64,000 nucleotides of DNA, from assembly GCF_037126465.1 (NCBI RefSeq), contig NC_088206.1, positions 49,208,841 to 49,272,840 on the forward strand. Reading direction: 5' to 3'. Below, piece by piece: positions 1-10,784 of this stretch. This stretch comes from Ornithodoros turicata. Lineage: Eukaryota; Arthropoda; Arachnida; Ixodida; Argasidae. Made by a program: the position numbers and the translations under genes. A model generated the notes under the pieces. The model saw only the letters and a program-made list of their open reading frames with translations, was not told the DNA's origin and did not search any database. Each line of letters begins with the position of its first letter. The first letter of the stretch is position 1.

Positions 1-292
1 TGCTGCTCCAGCAGGTCGCAGAGCCGTGTCATGGTGCGCGTCAAGTGTGCACGTAGTCCCCCTTTTGTACGCTCCAAGCGTTCAATCACAAGTCACGACG
101 AGATGGCCTTCGAAGGGAGGGCGGACGAACAGGCTGCCTGGGTTCCCGTGTTTCGGCACCAGAACGGTGTGAAGGAAGAACGAGACGCCAGCTCCGCTTC
201 CAAGAGGAAAAAGCTTTAATGACCTAAAATCAAAAAGCAAAAATGGCGAATATGGGCCCGTGACCACGAGACCCACCGTCGACCTCCTTTAA
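1..292. other. Unassigned flank
   Basis: I see no recognisable gene or repeat here. A 62-codon open frame at 31-219 is low-complexity and resembles no family I know. The gypsy integrase homology begins just after this stretch. Confidence 0.4.
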
Positions 293-1081
293 TCCGCAAT
301 ACGCACTACAGCTTATCACCCGGCGTCTAACGGGCTCGTCCAGCGTTTTCACCAGCTTCTGAAGACTGCTATCAAAGCTCACGACAACCTGTCCGCCTGG
401 GTTGAGGCCCTACCCATAATTCTTCTCGGCCTCCGCTCCGTCTAGAAGCCCGACCTGAAATACAGTACCTCGGAGCTTGTCCTTGGCACGACTCTACGGC
501 TACCCGGTGAATTGCTCACTCCGGCAACGGACCTCAACATCCCCGACCCGGGTAACTAAGTTAGCCGCCTCCGCACAGTTTTCGTCACCATCCGGCCAGT
601 CCCATTCCGCACGCCGCCGTCCTCCAAGGTCTACGTCAGTCAAGATCTTCAGGCTTGTACACACGTCTTCGTTCATGTTGATGGAGTGCGCAAACCTCTT
701 GAGCCACCTTACACCGGCCCCCACTTGGTCCTCAGCCACTCCCCCAAATTCTTCACCGTATCCCTCAACGGCATGCAAGACCAAGTCTTCTTGGATCGTC
801 TGAATGCCGCTTACATCGCCTCCCCTTCCTCTCCCCCCCTTGAGACACTCGCCAGTCCCCCTACCTCTGTGGCTCCCGTGCGCCCCCCACCTGCACCGTC
901 AACACCGTTTCGACCTCGTCGTTCCTCCCACTGGGCTCCGGTACTGCGCAGCTTCCACTCGCACGCTTCGCCTACTCCCGCTAGAGGGGGGGGGGGGGCA
1001 GCTGTAGCGGCTCTGCAGCCATCGTCATGCGCTACCCTCGTGCGCCGGTGCGGAGCCACGCCTGGCGCCAGAAATAAATGA
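293..1081 (+). pseudogene. Ty3/gypsy integrase C-terminal remnant (gypsy-1)
   Basis: One reading frame carries the end of a Ty3/gypsy integrase. It opens with the core motif RTTAYHPASNGLVQRFH, followed by the helix that usually reads LLKTAIKAH. Next come the GTTLRLPGE box and the C-terminal segment HVDGVRKPLEPPYTGPH. Intact copies bring reverse-transcribed DNA into the nucleus and join it to the host genome. This copy is dead: an in-frame TAG lies at 443-445 and a TAA at 557-559, and everything upstream of the second integrase motif is missing. The glutamate normally found in SNGLVERFH is glutamine here, so a catalytic residue is lost. The frame stays open from 560 to the TGA at 1079. It belongs to the same broad lineage as gypsy-2 at 53-56 kb, which shares the GTTLRLPGE and VRK motifs. 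Confidence 0.85.
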
Positions 1082-1110
1082 TTCGTTTCACTGATGGCCT
1101 ACCATGAAGG
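979..1110 (+). repeat. Polypurine tract and start of gypsy-1 3' LTR
   Basis: A run CTAGAGG followed by about 11 G ends near 997, in the position expected for a plus-strand polypurine primer. After it comes TGTAGCGGCTCTGC, and about 65 bp later an AATAAA at 1073, as expected for a 3' LTR with its polyadenylation signal. No matching 5' LTR is in the window, so the LTR boundaries are inference. Confidence 0.45.
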
Positions 1111-1189
1111 TTGTCTAATTCCTTCACTGCACTTCAGCGCGATAGCAATGTGGCAAGAGCTCTGCTATGCTTATAACGAAGGTGATGAG

Positions 1190-1385
1190 TGAGCGCTGTG
1201 CACCCTGACGATGAATCGTAGGACATTCGCCCAGCACTTTCACGATGTCAAAGGGCAGGCTATCAAGACGGTCTCGCCATTTTAGACGTTTCTTTCTTCC
1301 CTTTTTCTTTTTTCCCTACTAGACCTGGAGTAGCTTGTCCCGCGGTGAGCGGGCTCACATCTCCATTTTTTTCCTCCTATCATCG
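1190..1385 (+). mobile_element. LINE 3' UTR fragment
   Basis: The block CTGGAGTAGCTTGTCCCGCG, a short GC stem, then CATCTCCATTTTTTTCCT matches the organisation of the LINE tail at 4540-4620 (CTGGAGTAGTCAGTCCCGAG, then CATCTCCATTTTTTTC). The shared stem-loop before a T-rich end suggests the 3' recognition structure of one LINE family. No coding part is recognisable upstream. Confidence 0.55.
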
Positions 1386-1802
1386 TCAGCAATGTGGCAA
1401 AGTTTTAGAACTGGTCTCACTTGCTGACTCCGAAATAGCAATAGGGAAGAAACGGATAACGAGCGGGTTAACCGGTTAGGGAAAGTTTAGGAATATGAGT
1501 ACACAGTCTTCTGTAGCTCATCTCATAGAGTCATCAATACAAAAAGGAATGCCGGAATGCCAGTCCCTTTCTGAAGCTTCTTGCACTTCGTAGTCCCAGG
1601 AGCTTTTACACTATTTATCTTATTGCTTTTTGTAACGCCGCGCTCATTGCCCGCCATAGAAAATACGAGAAACAAAGGACAGCATCAGAAAATGAAACGG
1701 GTACGAAGCAATGGCAGAAATAAAACCGTTGTTTACTCGCAAATAAGCAGTCAAGCGTTGTTTTTGTAGTTAATTGCCAACACACGAACAAAAATACAAA
1801 AT
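1386..1802. other. Unassigned
   Basis: AT-rich sequence with no recognised gene. A 62-codon frame at 1581-1769 shows no family features. Confidence 0.3.
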
Positions 1803-2510
1803 TACGTTGGCGCAACATCGGACACAAGTCGGCGGCATGTCGAAATGACTTCGGGCCAATATCCTGAAACGACATCGGCCCAAGTCTGGGCGGTGTTGCA
1901 AAGTGTACGGTGGGCCGATGTCTGCCCGACATCGGGTGCTGCTTTGGGCAGTATTCGTCTGCCGTCACACAGAGTCATAATATCAACTTGCAGTGGCTCC
2001 CAGGTCACTGTGGCGTACCTAATGGAATGAAGCTTCTGACCTAGTTGCGAGAGGGGCTCATGTGGCACGTGGTGTACCGACGCGCACTACGTATTTTACC
2101 CTAGGGGACGCGATGAGAGCACTTTGTACACTCACGAGACGTCTGTGCAGTGAGCACATTCCTGCGCAAGGTGGATCCAGATCTCCGTTTTCATATGCCG
2201 TCACAGCTTCCTCTATCCATCACATCGCTCATCTACGGGCAACGCCTCAATGCGCCATACAGCGGCCGACTACTGTTTAAGCTCGGCCGGGTTTCCTCCC
2301 CCAACTTCCGAATGGGAAAAACAAGATCGGCGTGAAATCGGGCCAATGCATCAGATGATGTCAAACGTTGTCGGCCCAACTTCCTCAAAAGTGCTTGGGC
2401 CGAGAATGGATTTTGACATTGGCCTCAACCGGGCCAACTTGCTGTCACCAGCATTGGGCCATCACACATTGCCGACCTAAACGACATAGGGCCATGCTGC
2501 AGCCAATATA
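1803..2510. repeat. Degenerate GGCCAA/TCGGGC repeat region
   Basis: Many short words of the form CGGGCCAA, GGCCGATGTC and TTGGCC recur on both strands at irregular spacing of about 15-40 bp (around 1810-1965 and 2330-2500). The words are close to self-complementary. No reading frame is conserved. This looks like decayed MITE-type sequence built from iterated quasi-palindromic words. Confidence 0.5.
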
Positions 2511-2554
2511 GACACAACAGTGGGTAAAAGTAGGGCTGCTCCCAAGCAACAAAC

Positions 2555-2720
2555 AAAGGTTGGGCCAAGCTTGGCAATAGTTCAGGCTGGCCTACCTGGC
2601 CTTGGTTGGTACATCATCAGCCAGCAAGCTTGTTTCTTGATACGGATCTGTACCGTGGCCAATGACTTGCCAAGCATTGGCCAGCCTACATTGTGCCACA
2701 GCCAAGATACAGACCAAAAC
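2555..2720 (+). repeat. Dispersed repeat, copy 1 (CCAAGCTTGGCAA family)
   Basis: Contains CCAAGCTTGGCAA, then TTTCTTGATACGGATCTGTACC, then TGGCCAATGACTTGCC. The same order of words recurs at 3285-3470, so this is a diverged direct repeat spaced about 0.73 kb. No coding potential is recognisable. Confidence 0.6.
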
Positions 2721-2808
2721 CTCCCTGCGGCGTCGCTCATATTCATACTCAATTGTCTCGCGGCGTAAGGTAACGATGTATCATTCTTTGTTTGTTGCTT
2801 GTATTTCC

Positions 2809-2899
2809 CACAATGGACAGTGAGCACGGCGTTTTATAGCACAAAAAATTCCCACAATTAACGGACAATGTGCACGGCGTTTCAAAGTGCAAAAAATAA
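2809..2899 (+). repeat. Two tandem copies of a ~45-bp unit
   Basis: CCCACAATGGACAGTGAGCA is followed by CGGCGTTTTATAGCACAAAA. About 42 bp later a diverged copy begins CCCACAATTAACGGACAATG and continues CGGCGTTTCAAAGTGCAAAA. A local tandem duplication, non-coding. Confidence 0.6.
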
Positions 2900-3284
2900 A
2901 ATAAAAATTAAAATAGGGAGGGAGAATCATAAAAGCTCGCAAGATGCCCGAGATCTCTTGGACCAAACAGCTCATAAAGAAAAGCATTTATTTCCTGAGG
3001 AAGAACAGAAACTACACATATGTTGTCTCGCGAGCTTCCACAAATTCGAGAGTCGACCCTGTTTTCCTGTTAGTCAAAATGAATGGTGAGGTGTCTAAGT
3101 TTAATTCGATGCATGCACAAACAACACTGAAATGATGAATTGCTTGTCGTATTAACTCACCATGAAGATAACGTCTCTGTTTCTTACTGCTTTTGGTTTG
3201 AGACATTCCCTTGGTCCATCGAAAGTCGAACTTATGCACTGCTACACCATTCCGCGTTACCCTCTCCCCATGGCGACATGCCGA

Positions 3285-3560
3285 GATTGGACCAAGCTTG
3301 GCAAGTGCTTGGCCTGCCAACCCAGCCGTGCTTGGCAAGTGCTTCGCCAACGAGCTCGTTTCTTGGTACGGATCTGTCACCTGGCCGGCGGCTTGCTAAC
3401 CATCGCTCTGCCTATCACTATGCAACATTGCACCAACTTTGGCTGGCCGAAGGAGTCGTTGGCCCGCTGTCATCCGACTTTTCGCCAACTGTCGGTCATC
3501 GGCCATTGCTTGCTTGGGTGAGCAATGGCCTAGAGCCACTTTTACTAATGGGCCAAGTCT
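3285..3560 (+). repeat. Dispersed repeat, copy 2 (CCAAGCTTGGCAA family)
   Basis: A diverged copy of 2555-2720: CCAAGCTTGGCAAGTGCTTG, then TTTCTTGGTACGGATCTGTC and a GGCC-rich continuation to about 3560. The open frames across it (such as 3140-3619) are chance frames through the repeat. Confidence 0.6.
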
Positions 3561-3599
3561 GGACCATCAACCATGTGGCAGGCTTTTGCAGAAAAACCT

Positions 3600-4090
3600 A
3601 TAGCCAGATTACTTCATGATTAACTATAATTAAGTAACTATACTAAGAGCCACCCAATTCTAGAGCAGGTAAAGTTATTGAAAGGAACAGAACGAAAGAA
3701 CATGGCAGATATTTATTGTCGGCAACACATATGTGTACACTTAACAACGCACACTTCTGACCTTATTGCTTACTTATACACTAATATACATTTATGAACT
3801 GATATACTTGTAGCTTACTTATACTCTTCAAATCATTTTTTGCAAACTTTTTGAGCACTCGTGAATGAAGGGTCTACAGAACAGAATACAGTTTAAATCT
3901 CGTGATATGTAATGCTATTACCGAAAAAATAGCGGCTGTGCGTTCTGTTCGGTGAATCTCTTCGCGACGACCACCCGATGCTGGCCAGACGGTGCATGTC
4001 AAGGCTCTAACGACATGTCAGCAAGGTGTCAGGGCGTGTTGTGGGGCCAGCGTCCGTTGACCAACATAATATGTTAGTGACATTGGCCTA
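3600..4090. other. Unassigned
   Basis: No gene or clear repeat boundary. GGCC-rich words resume at about 4083. Confidence 0.3.
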
Positions 4091-4169
4091 TGCTTGTTAC
4101 AAACATTCTTGGCCGATGAAGTCGTTTGCCGACCGACTGCCGATGGCCGGCCGATCATTGGTAGTCGGC

Positions 4170-4625
4170 AAATTCCCATTGGGTGCGTCCTGCGTGGAGT
4201 AGTTGAAGACGTGGATCACATACTTCAAGCCTGCCCGAGGTACAGTGTACACCTTCGTATCCCTGTGTCGTCGCCGGCCCGCCTGGATAATCCTCCGTAT
4301 TCTACCGAAAAGGTTCTTGGGTGCTGGCCTGGAAATCAGCTCAAGCGCCCTTGTGCGATTCCTCGTCTCGACGGACCCCTTTAACACTCTCTGATGCTCT
4401 TTGTTTGTTTGTTTTAGACTAGTGTAGTGTCTAATGTAGTAATGTGTTGAGTGTACAGATCTGTATAATTTATCCTTTCTTCCTTTCCCCCGCCCTCTTT
4501 ACCCTTCATTTGATTTACATATAATGAACCCTAAATAACGCGTCCTGGAGTAGTCAGTCCCGAGTGGTTCGGGACTAGCATCTCCATTTTTTTCTTTTAC
4601 CAATCAATCAACTAATCAATCAATC
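4170..4625 (+). pseudogene. LINE ORF2 C-terminus and 3' UTR with CAAT tail
   Basis: The first frame reads GVVEDVDHILQACPRY, the cysteine/histidine motif found after the RNase H domain of I/Jockey-type LINE polyproteins. A frameshift near 4310 moves the homology to a second frame ending SSALVRFLVSTDPFNTL with a stop at 4392. The untranslated tail includes a small stem (GTCCCGAGTGGTTCGGGAC), a T-rich stretch and an ATCAATCAAT-type simple tail to about 4625. This is the usual product of a 5'-truncated target-primed insertion. It is not a working gene. Confidence 0.75.
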
Positions 4626-5335
4626 CGATCTCACACCTTCATACTTTTTTTATTTTTCGACCAATCAGTCAATCGTGAGGTCGGTATCTAATCTAGCAAT
4701 CATCTGGGGAAGTCTTGGTGTGGAGTGTTCACTGAATCTGGATGAGCCTTTCGTGTAGAAGGAAGCAAGATTCAGGGCATGGAAAACAGGACTAGGCGAG
4801 GTGAAAGGCGTGGGTATTCTCAAGAGGTGAAAGCGAAGAAAATGCAAGATGAAGAGACAGACTGCGTTTTGTTCCTACAGTCTTGATGGATGTCGCATAG
4901 TATCGAAGTTGTCAGTTGTCAGTTCAGTCTATGGCAATGTAGCTCATGTAGCAGACGTGCTCTTTCTGATGCACACCCGCACACGTCGGCCGTGTCCGTG
5001 TTTTCACGGTACGTGGTGCAAGTCTGCGCTGCAAGCAACTGCACGGGCGTCTCAAACGCAGAGAGAATGTGAAGCCATTGATTTTCAAAATTACGCAGGT
5101 AATCCTTGTTCTCTGTGTATTTTGTGACACACGTGATGTGAATCGTGCAGTGCAATGGACTTTGACTCGCAACACCGTGAGCTTGTAACATCACACACTC
5201 GTTCAAAGGTGGTGCTATCTTAGATTTCACCGCAATCACAGCCCACCTGCTGAAGTATAATAAGGGACATCGGACACGAAGTGGTAATATATTCATTGAT
5301 CAGAGACTTCACCAGTATAGGCTTCCCTCCAGCGA
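4626..5335. other. Unassigned
   Basis: No recognised domain. Short frames on both strands (for example 4849-5127 and 4919-5296) overlap each other and lack family signatures. Confidence 0.3.
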
Positions 5336-5344
5336 GACTTAATG

Positions 5345-5440
5345 ACCTGTAGATGTTACGGGAACAGCCTCAGGACGGAACGCGCCTATATTTCGAACAG
5401 AGGCTGTTCTTCTTCTGGGCACCGTCCTCATCAGTGGCAT
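5345..5440 (-). mobile_element. Possible Penelope-like/ribozyme-bearing repeat fragment
   Basis: On the minus strand this reads CTGATGAGGACGGTGCCCAG, then a purine-rich AGAAGAAGAACAG, then CTGTTCGAAATATAGGCGC and CCGTCCTGAGG. The second half recurs in a hairpin at 9715-9843, so it is a dispersed family. CTGATGA followed 33 nt later by GAAA is the layout of a hammerhead ribozyme core, a motif known from Penelope-like elements. The candidate stem II is only about 4 bp with a long loop, so the assignment is tentative. Confidence 0.35.
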
Positions 5441-6300
5441 AGTATTTAAAGGATTAGAGACGACGTGTTAAAGGGCTCGTGCGTATTGTAGGTCAACAGC
5501 ATGCATGACCGGGAAATATGGCTTCCGTCCTTCCGTTGTGCAGAGTCTTCTTTCAACATTTCCTCACCAGTTCGCTGACTTTTCTACCTTCCTACTTAAC
5601 TCGTACGGGCCGGCCTGGACTGTGACAAAAACCACGAACTCAAAAGGAGTACCAAAGCTGTACACGGCGCACGCCACTGGAGGACATGTTATAAAAGTGA
5701 AAGTCATTCCTGCCATGCAATTTTTCAAAGAGCCCCAGTTTCAATCTGGTGTTTTAAGCATATATTTTAATTGGCAGGCGAGGACGAACCACTGCATGTA
5801 AATGTAGCACTGTACATGCGGTAATTTTCAGGAATTCCCGTTCTTCAGTAAAGCGTCGCGAAATATTGGTAACTGCGAGAGAAATGTACTTGCACTGAAA
5901 ATAACAACGAATTATTATTCACGAAGTAGAAATGACTCACTGAGCGCAATTAAGTACCACTCTCATTTTTCACAACACTGTACAGCATTTTCAGCCACTG
6001 AACATCGATACTACAGTCATTCCACAGGCTCGTTCTCAAATTGTCACATGTATAGGCTGGAACGTTGACTTCAACCTTACCAAGGCATTGGCTCCACAGG
6101 GGTGTAGGGGAAGCCCGGAGTCTTCCAGCACTCTGACATAGATTAGGTTCATGGTACAACACGTAGAGAACGTGCACCGCGAAAGTAACTGTTTGTGCAG
6201 GGGTTTATATGCTATTGCCGTTCCTCCGTCCTGCAACAGCGGTGTGCATGAAACACAGAGGAAAACACGGACGCAGATACGAGGGCTAACGCATCTGCTA
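5441..6300. other. Unassigned
   Basis: Contains a 98-codon open frame (5505-5801, +) with no recognised domain and overlapping minus-strand frames. Nothing can be assigned. Confidence 0.3.
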
Positions 6301-6319
6301 TTGGTGCCCCGTCCAGGCG

Positions 6320-6513
6320 GGGGGGGGGGGGGTTTAATGCAAAGAAAAAAAACGAGAAGAGAAAGGTTAGCCCTGATGCAGGCTTGCTATTACCAAAGCT
6401 AACAAACAAACAAACAAACAAAAGAAGATACAAGTAGCAGAGACACAGAAAATTATGAAAAAAATCAGCTAGCTCCTTCACTAATCGTTGTGCAGACAGT
6501 CATATAGGACGTA
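6320..6513 (-). mobile_element. 3' UTR of LINE-A ending in a poly-C run
   Basis: Immediately downstream of the LINE stop (minus strand) the sequence runs through a (TTTG)n stretch, then AATAGCAAGCC, GGCTAACCTTTC and TTTGCATTAAA. It then passes into about 12 C residues (12 G on the plus strand near 6321-6332). The AGCAAGCC...CTTTC block also occurs at 10797-10860 and in part at 43797-43860, defining the 3' end of one LINE family. Confidence 0.7.
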
Positions 6514-7890
6514 TCAGAGAGTGCCCAAGAGTTTAGATTCCCCAAGGAGTCGTGTCAGAGCAGACGTGACTTCAGCGTGCTGAGTGGGGCCAAGTAGCAC
6601 CGCGAGGGAAAGCTCTCGGTAGCCTAGATGAGCGAGATAGCGCCGGAGTCTCGACCGGTGATCTCCGTACCGCTTGCGGGCAAGGAGTATGTGTGGCACG
6701 TCCTCTTCTACCTGACACGTGGGGCAAAGAGGTGATGGATGTTGACTCATCTTAAAGAGGAGTAGTGGAGTTCGTGCCACATTTAGCCGTAGCCGATGAA
6801 GCAACGATTCCTCGATGCGCGGGATGCGGCCAGGCACAGCATATGTCACTAGCATATGTGGGTCAATGGATTTAAGGAAGGCATTGGTTCGTATAGCTTC
6901 TTGCTGAAGGAGCTGCGTGCGGTTGGCAATAAAGCGGCGGATTTTCAGCTGGCACATAAAGAGCGCAAGAGGAAGGACAGTTGGTTGCTCAGTGTCGTGG
7001 GCTTGCCGAGCGAGAGTGTCAGCACGATCATTGCCAGAAAGTCCGACATGGCTCGGAATCCATTGGAACACCACGCCGTGTCCCAGGGATACAAGTTCAG
7101 AGTGCAGGGCGATGATCGTGGTGTAGGTGTCACTGATGACTACAGCAGAGTAAGAGGCCAGCGCCTCCAGAGCCACTTTACTGTCGGTGAGGACCGTCCA
7201 GGCCCTTGGCGCCAACGAGGAGACGTGTCTCAAAGCGGCCAGTAGTGCGAATGCATCGGCCTCGGCAGATGACATAAGAGGGAGCTTGAATCCGTGCTCA
7301 GTTCCATCCTCTGGGTTGCAAAAGGCAGCAGACGACCCAACTAGAGAAACTGAAGCATCAGTGTATACTTGGGTTCGATGGCGGTGGTGGCTGGGGATGT
7401 GGTGCAAAGTCAGTTGGCAGGCCACAACTGTTGACACAACATTCTTTTTCCGAAGACCTGGAATGGACGTTTGTACAGTGGGGTAGTGAAGTGTCCACAT
7501 GGGTGGCGCATAGGAGGTCCGGGCCGAGGCTGAGGGGATGTAGCCTCGTAAACAAAGAATAGCTTGACCGAATGCAGATGCAGGATAACATTGCGCAATG
7601 TCACAGAGGTAATGAGCCGGATGGCAGCCAAGATAGCGTGTGTACGCGTGTAAGGCCGATGGCTCCCGTGCCTCCGCCAAAACAGAGAAAGTTTCCGTAG
7701 TCTTTGGCACTCCCAAACAAAGGCGGAGGCTTGTAGCTTGATTATTGGGCTGCTCCCGCTCGTGAGTGTTGGAGATCCCATAAGGGACAGGCAGGCTATA
7801 GCGCATAATGCCAAGCAACAGGGAGCTGTGCACACGATGGAAGTCAGCACAGGACGAGGCCCCATGTGGGACCACAGAGGTGCGGAGCAC
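6514..7890 (-). pseudogene. LINE ORF2 C-terminal half: RNase H plus zinc-knuckle-like tail
   Basis: A 458-codon open frame encodes the downstream half of a LINE polyprotein. The RNase H domain has all four expected acidic positions: D in QVYTDASVS, E in SSAEADAFALL, D in VLTDSKVALE and D in SHVGLSGNDRADTLARQ. RNase H would help remove template RNA during target-primed reverse transcription. The C-terminus carries CPTCQVEEDVPHILLARKRY, the usual C-x2-C...H motif, with the final cysteine replaced (ARKRY where CxRY is usual). The N-terminal part of the frame is RT thumb and linker sequence read out of frame. The RT homology upstream (8117-8930) is broken, so the whole is a 5'-truncated, inactive copy. 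The long open RNase H frame suggests a fairly recent insertion. RNase H points to the I/R1/LOA-like side of LINE diversity, though the clade cannot be fixed by eye. Confidence 0.85.
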
Positions 7891-8935
7891 ATTACAGTAG
7901 ATGCGGGCGCTACCAGAGAGAGAGTTGATCTTCCGCGACCATATCAGTCCCTTATCAATGATTATGCCTAGGTACCGATAATGCGAGACTTTGTTCAGTC
8001 TAGAGCCAGCTAGCAGCAGGGGTATTTGGTGAAGGAGCGGCGCGTGAATGTCGGAGCTACTGTCTTAGCCGGCGAGACAGACAACCCACGGTCAGCAAGA
8101 TACGCCACAATAAGGTCTAAGGCATGTTGCAGACGACGCTGGATGGGATCACGGCGCGTTGCAGAGGTCCATATGCAAAGGCCATCAGCATAGATCGTGA
8201 TATGCTTGGGCAGAAGAGAAGGGAGGTGTGCCAGATTGCATTGAACAGGACCGGGCTCAGGACGCTTCCCTGTGGAACTCCACGATGCACAGAGTTGTTG
8301 GCACTGTCACCCTCTTCTGTGCGTACGAACAGAGACCTGTCGGAGAGGAAGCCTTGCAACCAGGAAAGGGTACAGCCGCTCGCACCAACTTCTTGGGGCG
8401 ATGCAACAACGACATTGTGGAGAACACTGTCGTATGATTTCGCCAGGTCGAGGAAGACAGCAGCTGTTAGGAGCCCACCAGACTTCGCTTGCTGGATAGA
8501 GGAGACGAGATCGATGGCATTGTCAATTGCAGACCGCACTTGCCGGAAGCCAGCCATGGCCTCAGGAAAGCATCGGGAGCTCACAAAATACCAGTTCAGT
8601 CATGCGGATGTCATCCGTTCCATAATCTTCCCGGCACAGTTGGTGAGAGCGATTGGGCGGAAAGCATCAATAGCGTGCGGAGACTTGTCTGGCTTCAGCA
8701 GCGGCACTATCATCGCATTCTTCCATTCTACTGGGAAAACACCATCCCGCCAGCAATCATTGCAGAGCCTGAAGAGGGCGCGTCGGCCATGGAAGGGTAG
8801 ATTTTGGAGCTCCATGTACATAATACAGTATCGCCCAGGAGAGGTGTGAGGGGTGATTTCCTTAGGGAAGCCTCTAACTCCATGAAGGAGAACGGAACAT
8901 CCAAGCAGGGGTCGTCATATGCACTTAACTTGTAC
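7891..8935 (-). pseudogene. LINE-A reverse transcriptase domain, frameshifted
   Basis: Continues the same minus-strand LINE upstream of the RNase H frame. One frame (8600-8821) reads GVFPVEWKNAMIVPLLKPDK and FRPIALTNCAGKIMERM, the RT finger motifs. A second (8117-8584) reads GFRQVRSAIDNAIDLV, FLDLAKSYDSV and RGVPQGSVLSPVLFN, the palm motifs A and B. The catalytic YADD box, in yet another frame near 8190, reads YADG, so the second aspartate is lost. Frame changes between blocks and stops in 7890-8117 show it cannot make a functional enzyme. The homology fades above about 8935, the likely 5' truncation point. Confidence 0.8.
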
Positions 8936-9640
8936 TGACACTGCAGGAAAAACCTGTTGTATCATCATGGACATATCTTTGTTTTCGCATAAAAATTTGC
9001 ACCTGACTGCTTGGAAAATCCTTTCTCGATTAAGGGGGCCAGTACCCAACGCGCTTTATCTAAATTCTATACCCTCTGTCGACCAGTTCCTGAAAGCAAC
9101 CAATGATTGAAGCTGTGAAATGTGTGAGAGCGTCGATTTTGTGGATGCTCTCATCGATGAGAATCAAGACAGATGTGCTGTCAGTCCAGACGACACGGTG
9201 GCTCTTGAAATGCTCGATATACTACATACAGTAGACAAAGGCAACCTTGGCCATCTGGATATATTGAAAATATAGAGAGGTTGGCTGAACTGTATGTTCT
9301 CGGTGTCCTCTGGCAGTGTACGTTGGGTGCAGTCTGGGAACACTGCTTGCTCGTGCCTTCGGCGCTTGAAGTGTGCTGCATCTTGTTGAAAGATAACAGA
9401 CAGTTGGTGATACCCATCATATCTCTATATCTATGTACCTCATATTTCTAACTTCTTCTGTAGCGGTTTTTGTTGTAGGTAACCTTACGTATGCGAGTAT
9501 GTCCGCTCGGCAGCAAAGGATGTGAAGAGGCTTTCCAATACACTTTTTCACAGCTGAGACATGTCCACGCTGACTATGCTGCTCAAATGTATACTGTGGG
9601 TTGACTCAAATTGAAGTTTGGGCAATCATGCCGCTTTGCC
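8936..9640. other. Unassigned
   Basis: No recognisable gene. Short frames (8919-9110 +, 9181-9420 -) lack signatures. Confidence 0.3.
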
Positions 9641-9960
9641 AATGGCCAGTGATGGGCAGTACTTGAAGTACCTGGTACATTTTGGGTAGAAATCCAGCGA
9701 ACCGGTAAGGAAGTATGAAAGGAATTGCCTCAGGACGATAGCCGCCGATATTTCGAACAGAGATTGTTCTTCCTCTGGACCTAGAAGAACAGTCTCTGTT
9801 CGACATATCGGCGGCTCTCGTCCTGAGGCAATTCCCTTCATACTGGTACTTTTTGGGATACTTTTATTTTACTTGAAGTAAACCTGCTAGACAATACTTT
9901 CTACTTTACTTCAAGTGCATTTTGCTGTACTTTCCGTTGAAGTACCTCAAGTCAGTGATT
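9641..9960. repeat. Element rich in AAGTAC words around a foldback hairpin
   Basis: Flanking stretches repeat AGTACTTGAAGTACC-type words (9655-9675 and 9843-9955). Between them lies an inverted repeat: 9715-9780 (TATGAAAGGAATTGCCTCAG onward) pairs with 9781-9843 (ending TGAGGCAATTCCCTTCATA). The hairpin arms contain the same GAACAGAGATTGTTCTTC and GCCGATATTTCGAACAG words as the repeat at 5345-5440. Non-coding foldback. Confidence 0.65.
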
Positions 9961-10250
9961 TGTCCAGACCCCCCTACACCACCCCCAACACCCCCGGAAA
10001 TGTTCAGTGACACCCCTCCCCCCCCCTAACTTTTTCACCAGTGTACCCCCTACATGCGGTGCCCTTGAGATTTCAGCTTTAGACACATGTCGGTAATGAT
10101 ATGTTAAGCTGTAATGACATGTTATGTTGTTATGTTATGTGTTATATATGCGGAATTATATGTTAAGCTGTAACTACAATAATGACCGCCCCCCTATTTT
10201 TTCGAACACCCCTCCATGCTTGGGATTCTGGATAAGCCACTGCCTCAAGT
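9961..10250 (-). repeat. C-rich MITE-like family E, copy 1
   Basis: Starts with runs of C and ends CCCCCTATTTTTTCGAACAC, CCATGCTTGGGATTCTGG. The reverse complement of the end is found at 45390-45430 (CCAGAATCCCAAGCACGGAG), so this is an inverted copy of a dispersed family. Confidence 0.6.
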
Positions 10251-10350
10251 ATCCTTCTGTGTGCCTTGCTAGCTCGCTGCAATACATCCGGCACCGCATC
10301 CGGCCTGCCACCGTGGTGTTCATTGTGGTGTTCACAGCACTGCGCTTCGG

Positions 10351-10757
10351 CCCTAGTAACACATACTGTTGCCACAATGTTGCAGCAACGTTGCGAATGT
10401 TGTAAATAGTGGAGCAATGTTCTACAATATTCAACAATATTGTGGCAACGTTGCTAGATGTTGGTCAACATTTTTCTATGCACGGCAACATCGCCACAAC
10501 GTCACACTAAAACGTTTACCGAATATTGCTGCCAGGAACATTGCAGCAACGTTGGAACAATGTTGAAAACATGTTGTTATTATGTGGCAGTATCATTGCA
10601 GCAATGTTGCAAAGAATTTCAACATTGTGGGAATGTCGGAGAAATGTTCGCATGTAACGTTACTAGGATGTGGCTTCAAAAGGACATTAGCCACGTTTTG
10701 ACAACGTTTGGGGGCAACATTGCAACAACGTTCTGGCAACATTTTCTGTTACTAGGG
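10351..10757. mobile_element. MITE with CCCTAGTAACA ends and internal CAACGTTG arrays
   Basis: The ends CCCTAGTAACA (left) and TGTTACTAGGG (right) are inverted. Next to them both ends carry ATACTGTTGCC/AAAATGTTGCC-type sequence. Inside, palindromic words such as GCAACGTTG, CAATATTG and CAACATTG recur every 10-40 bp. No transposase is encoded, so it is non-autonomous. No clear target duplication was identified. Confidence 0.7.
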
Positions 10758-10784
10758 GGCCTATTTTAGCCGATCAGCAATCCT

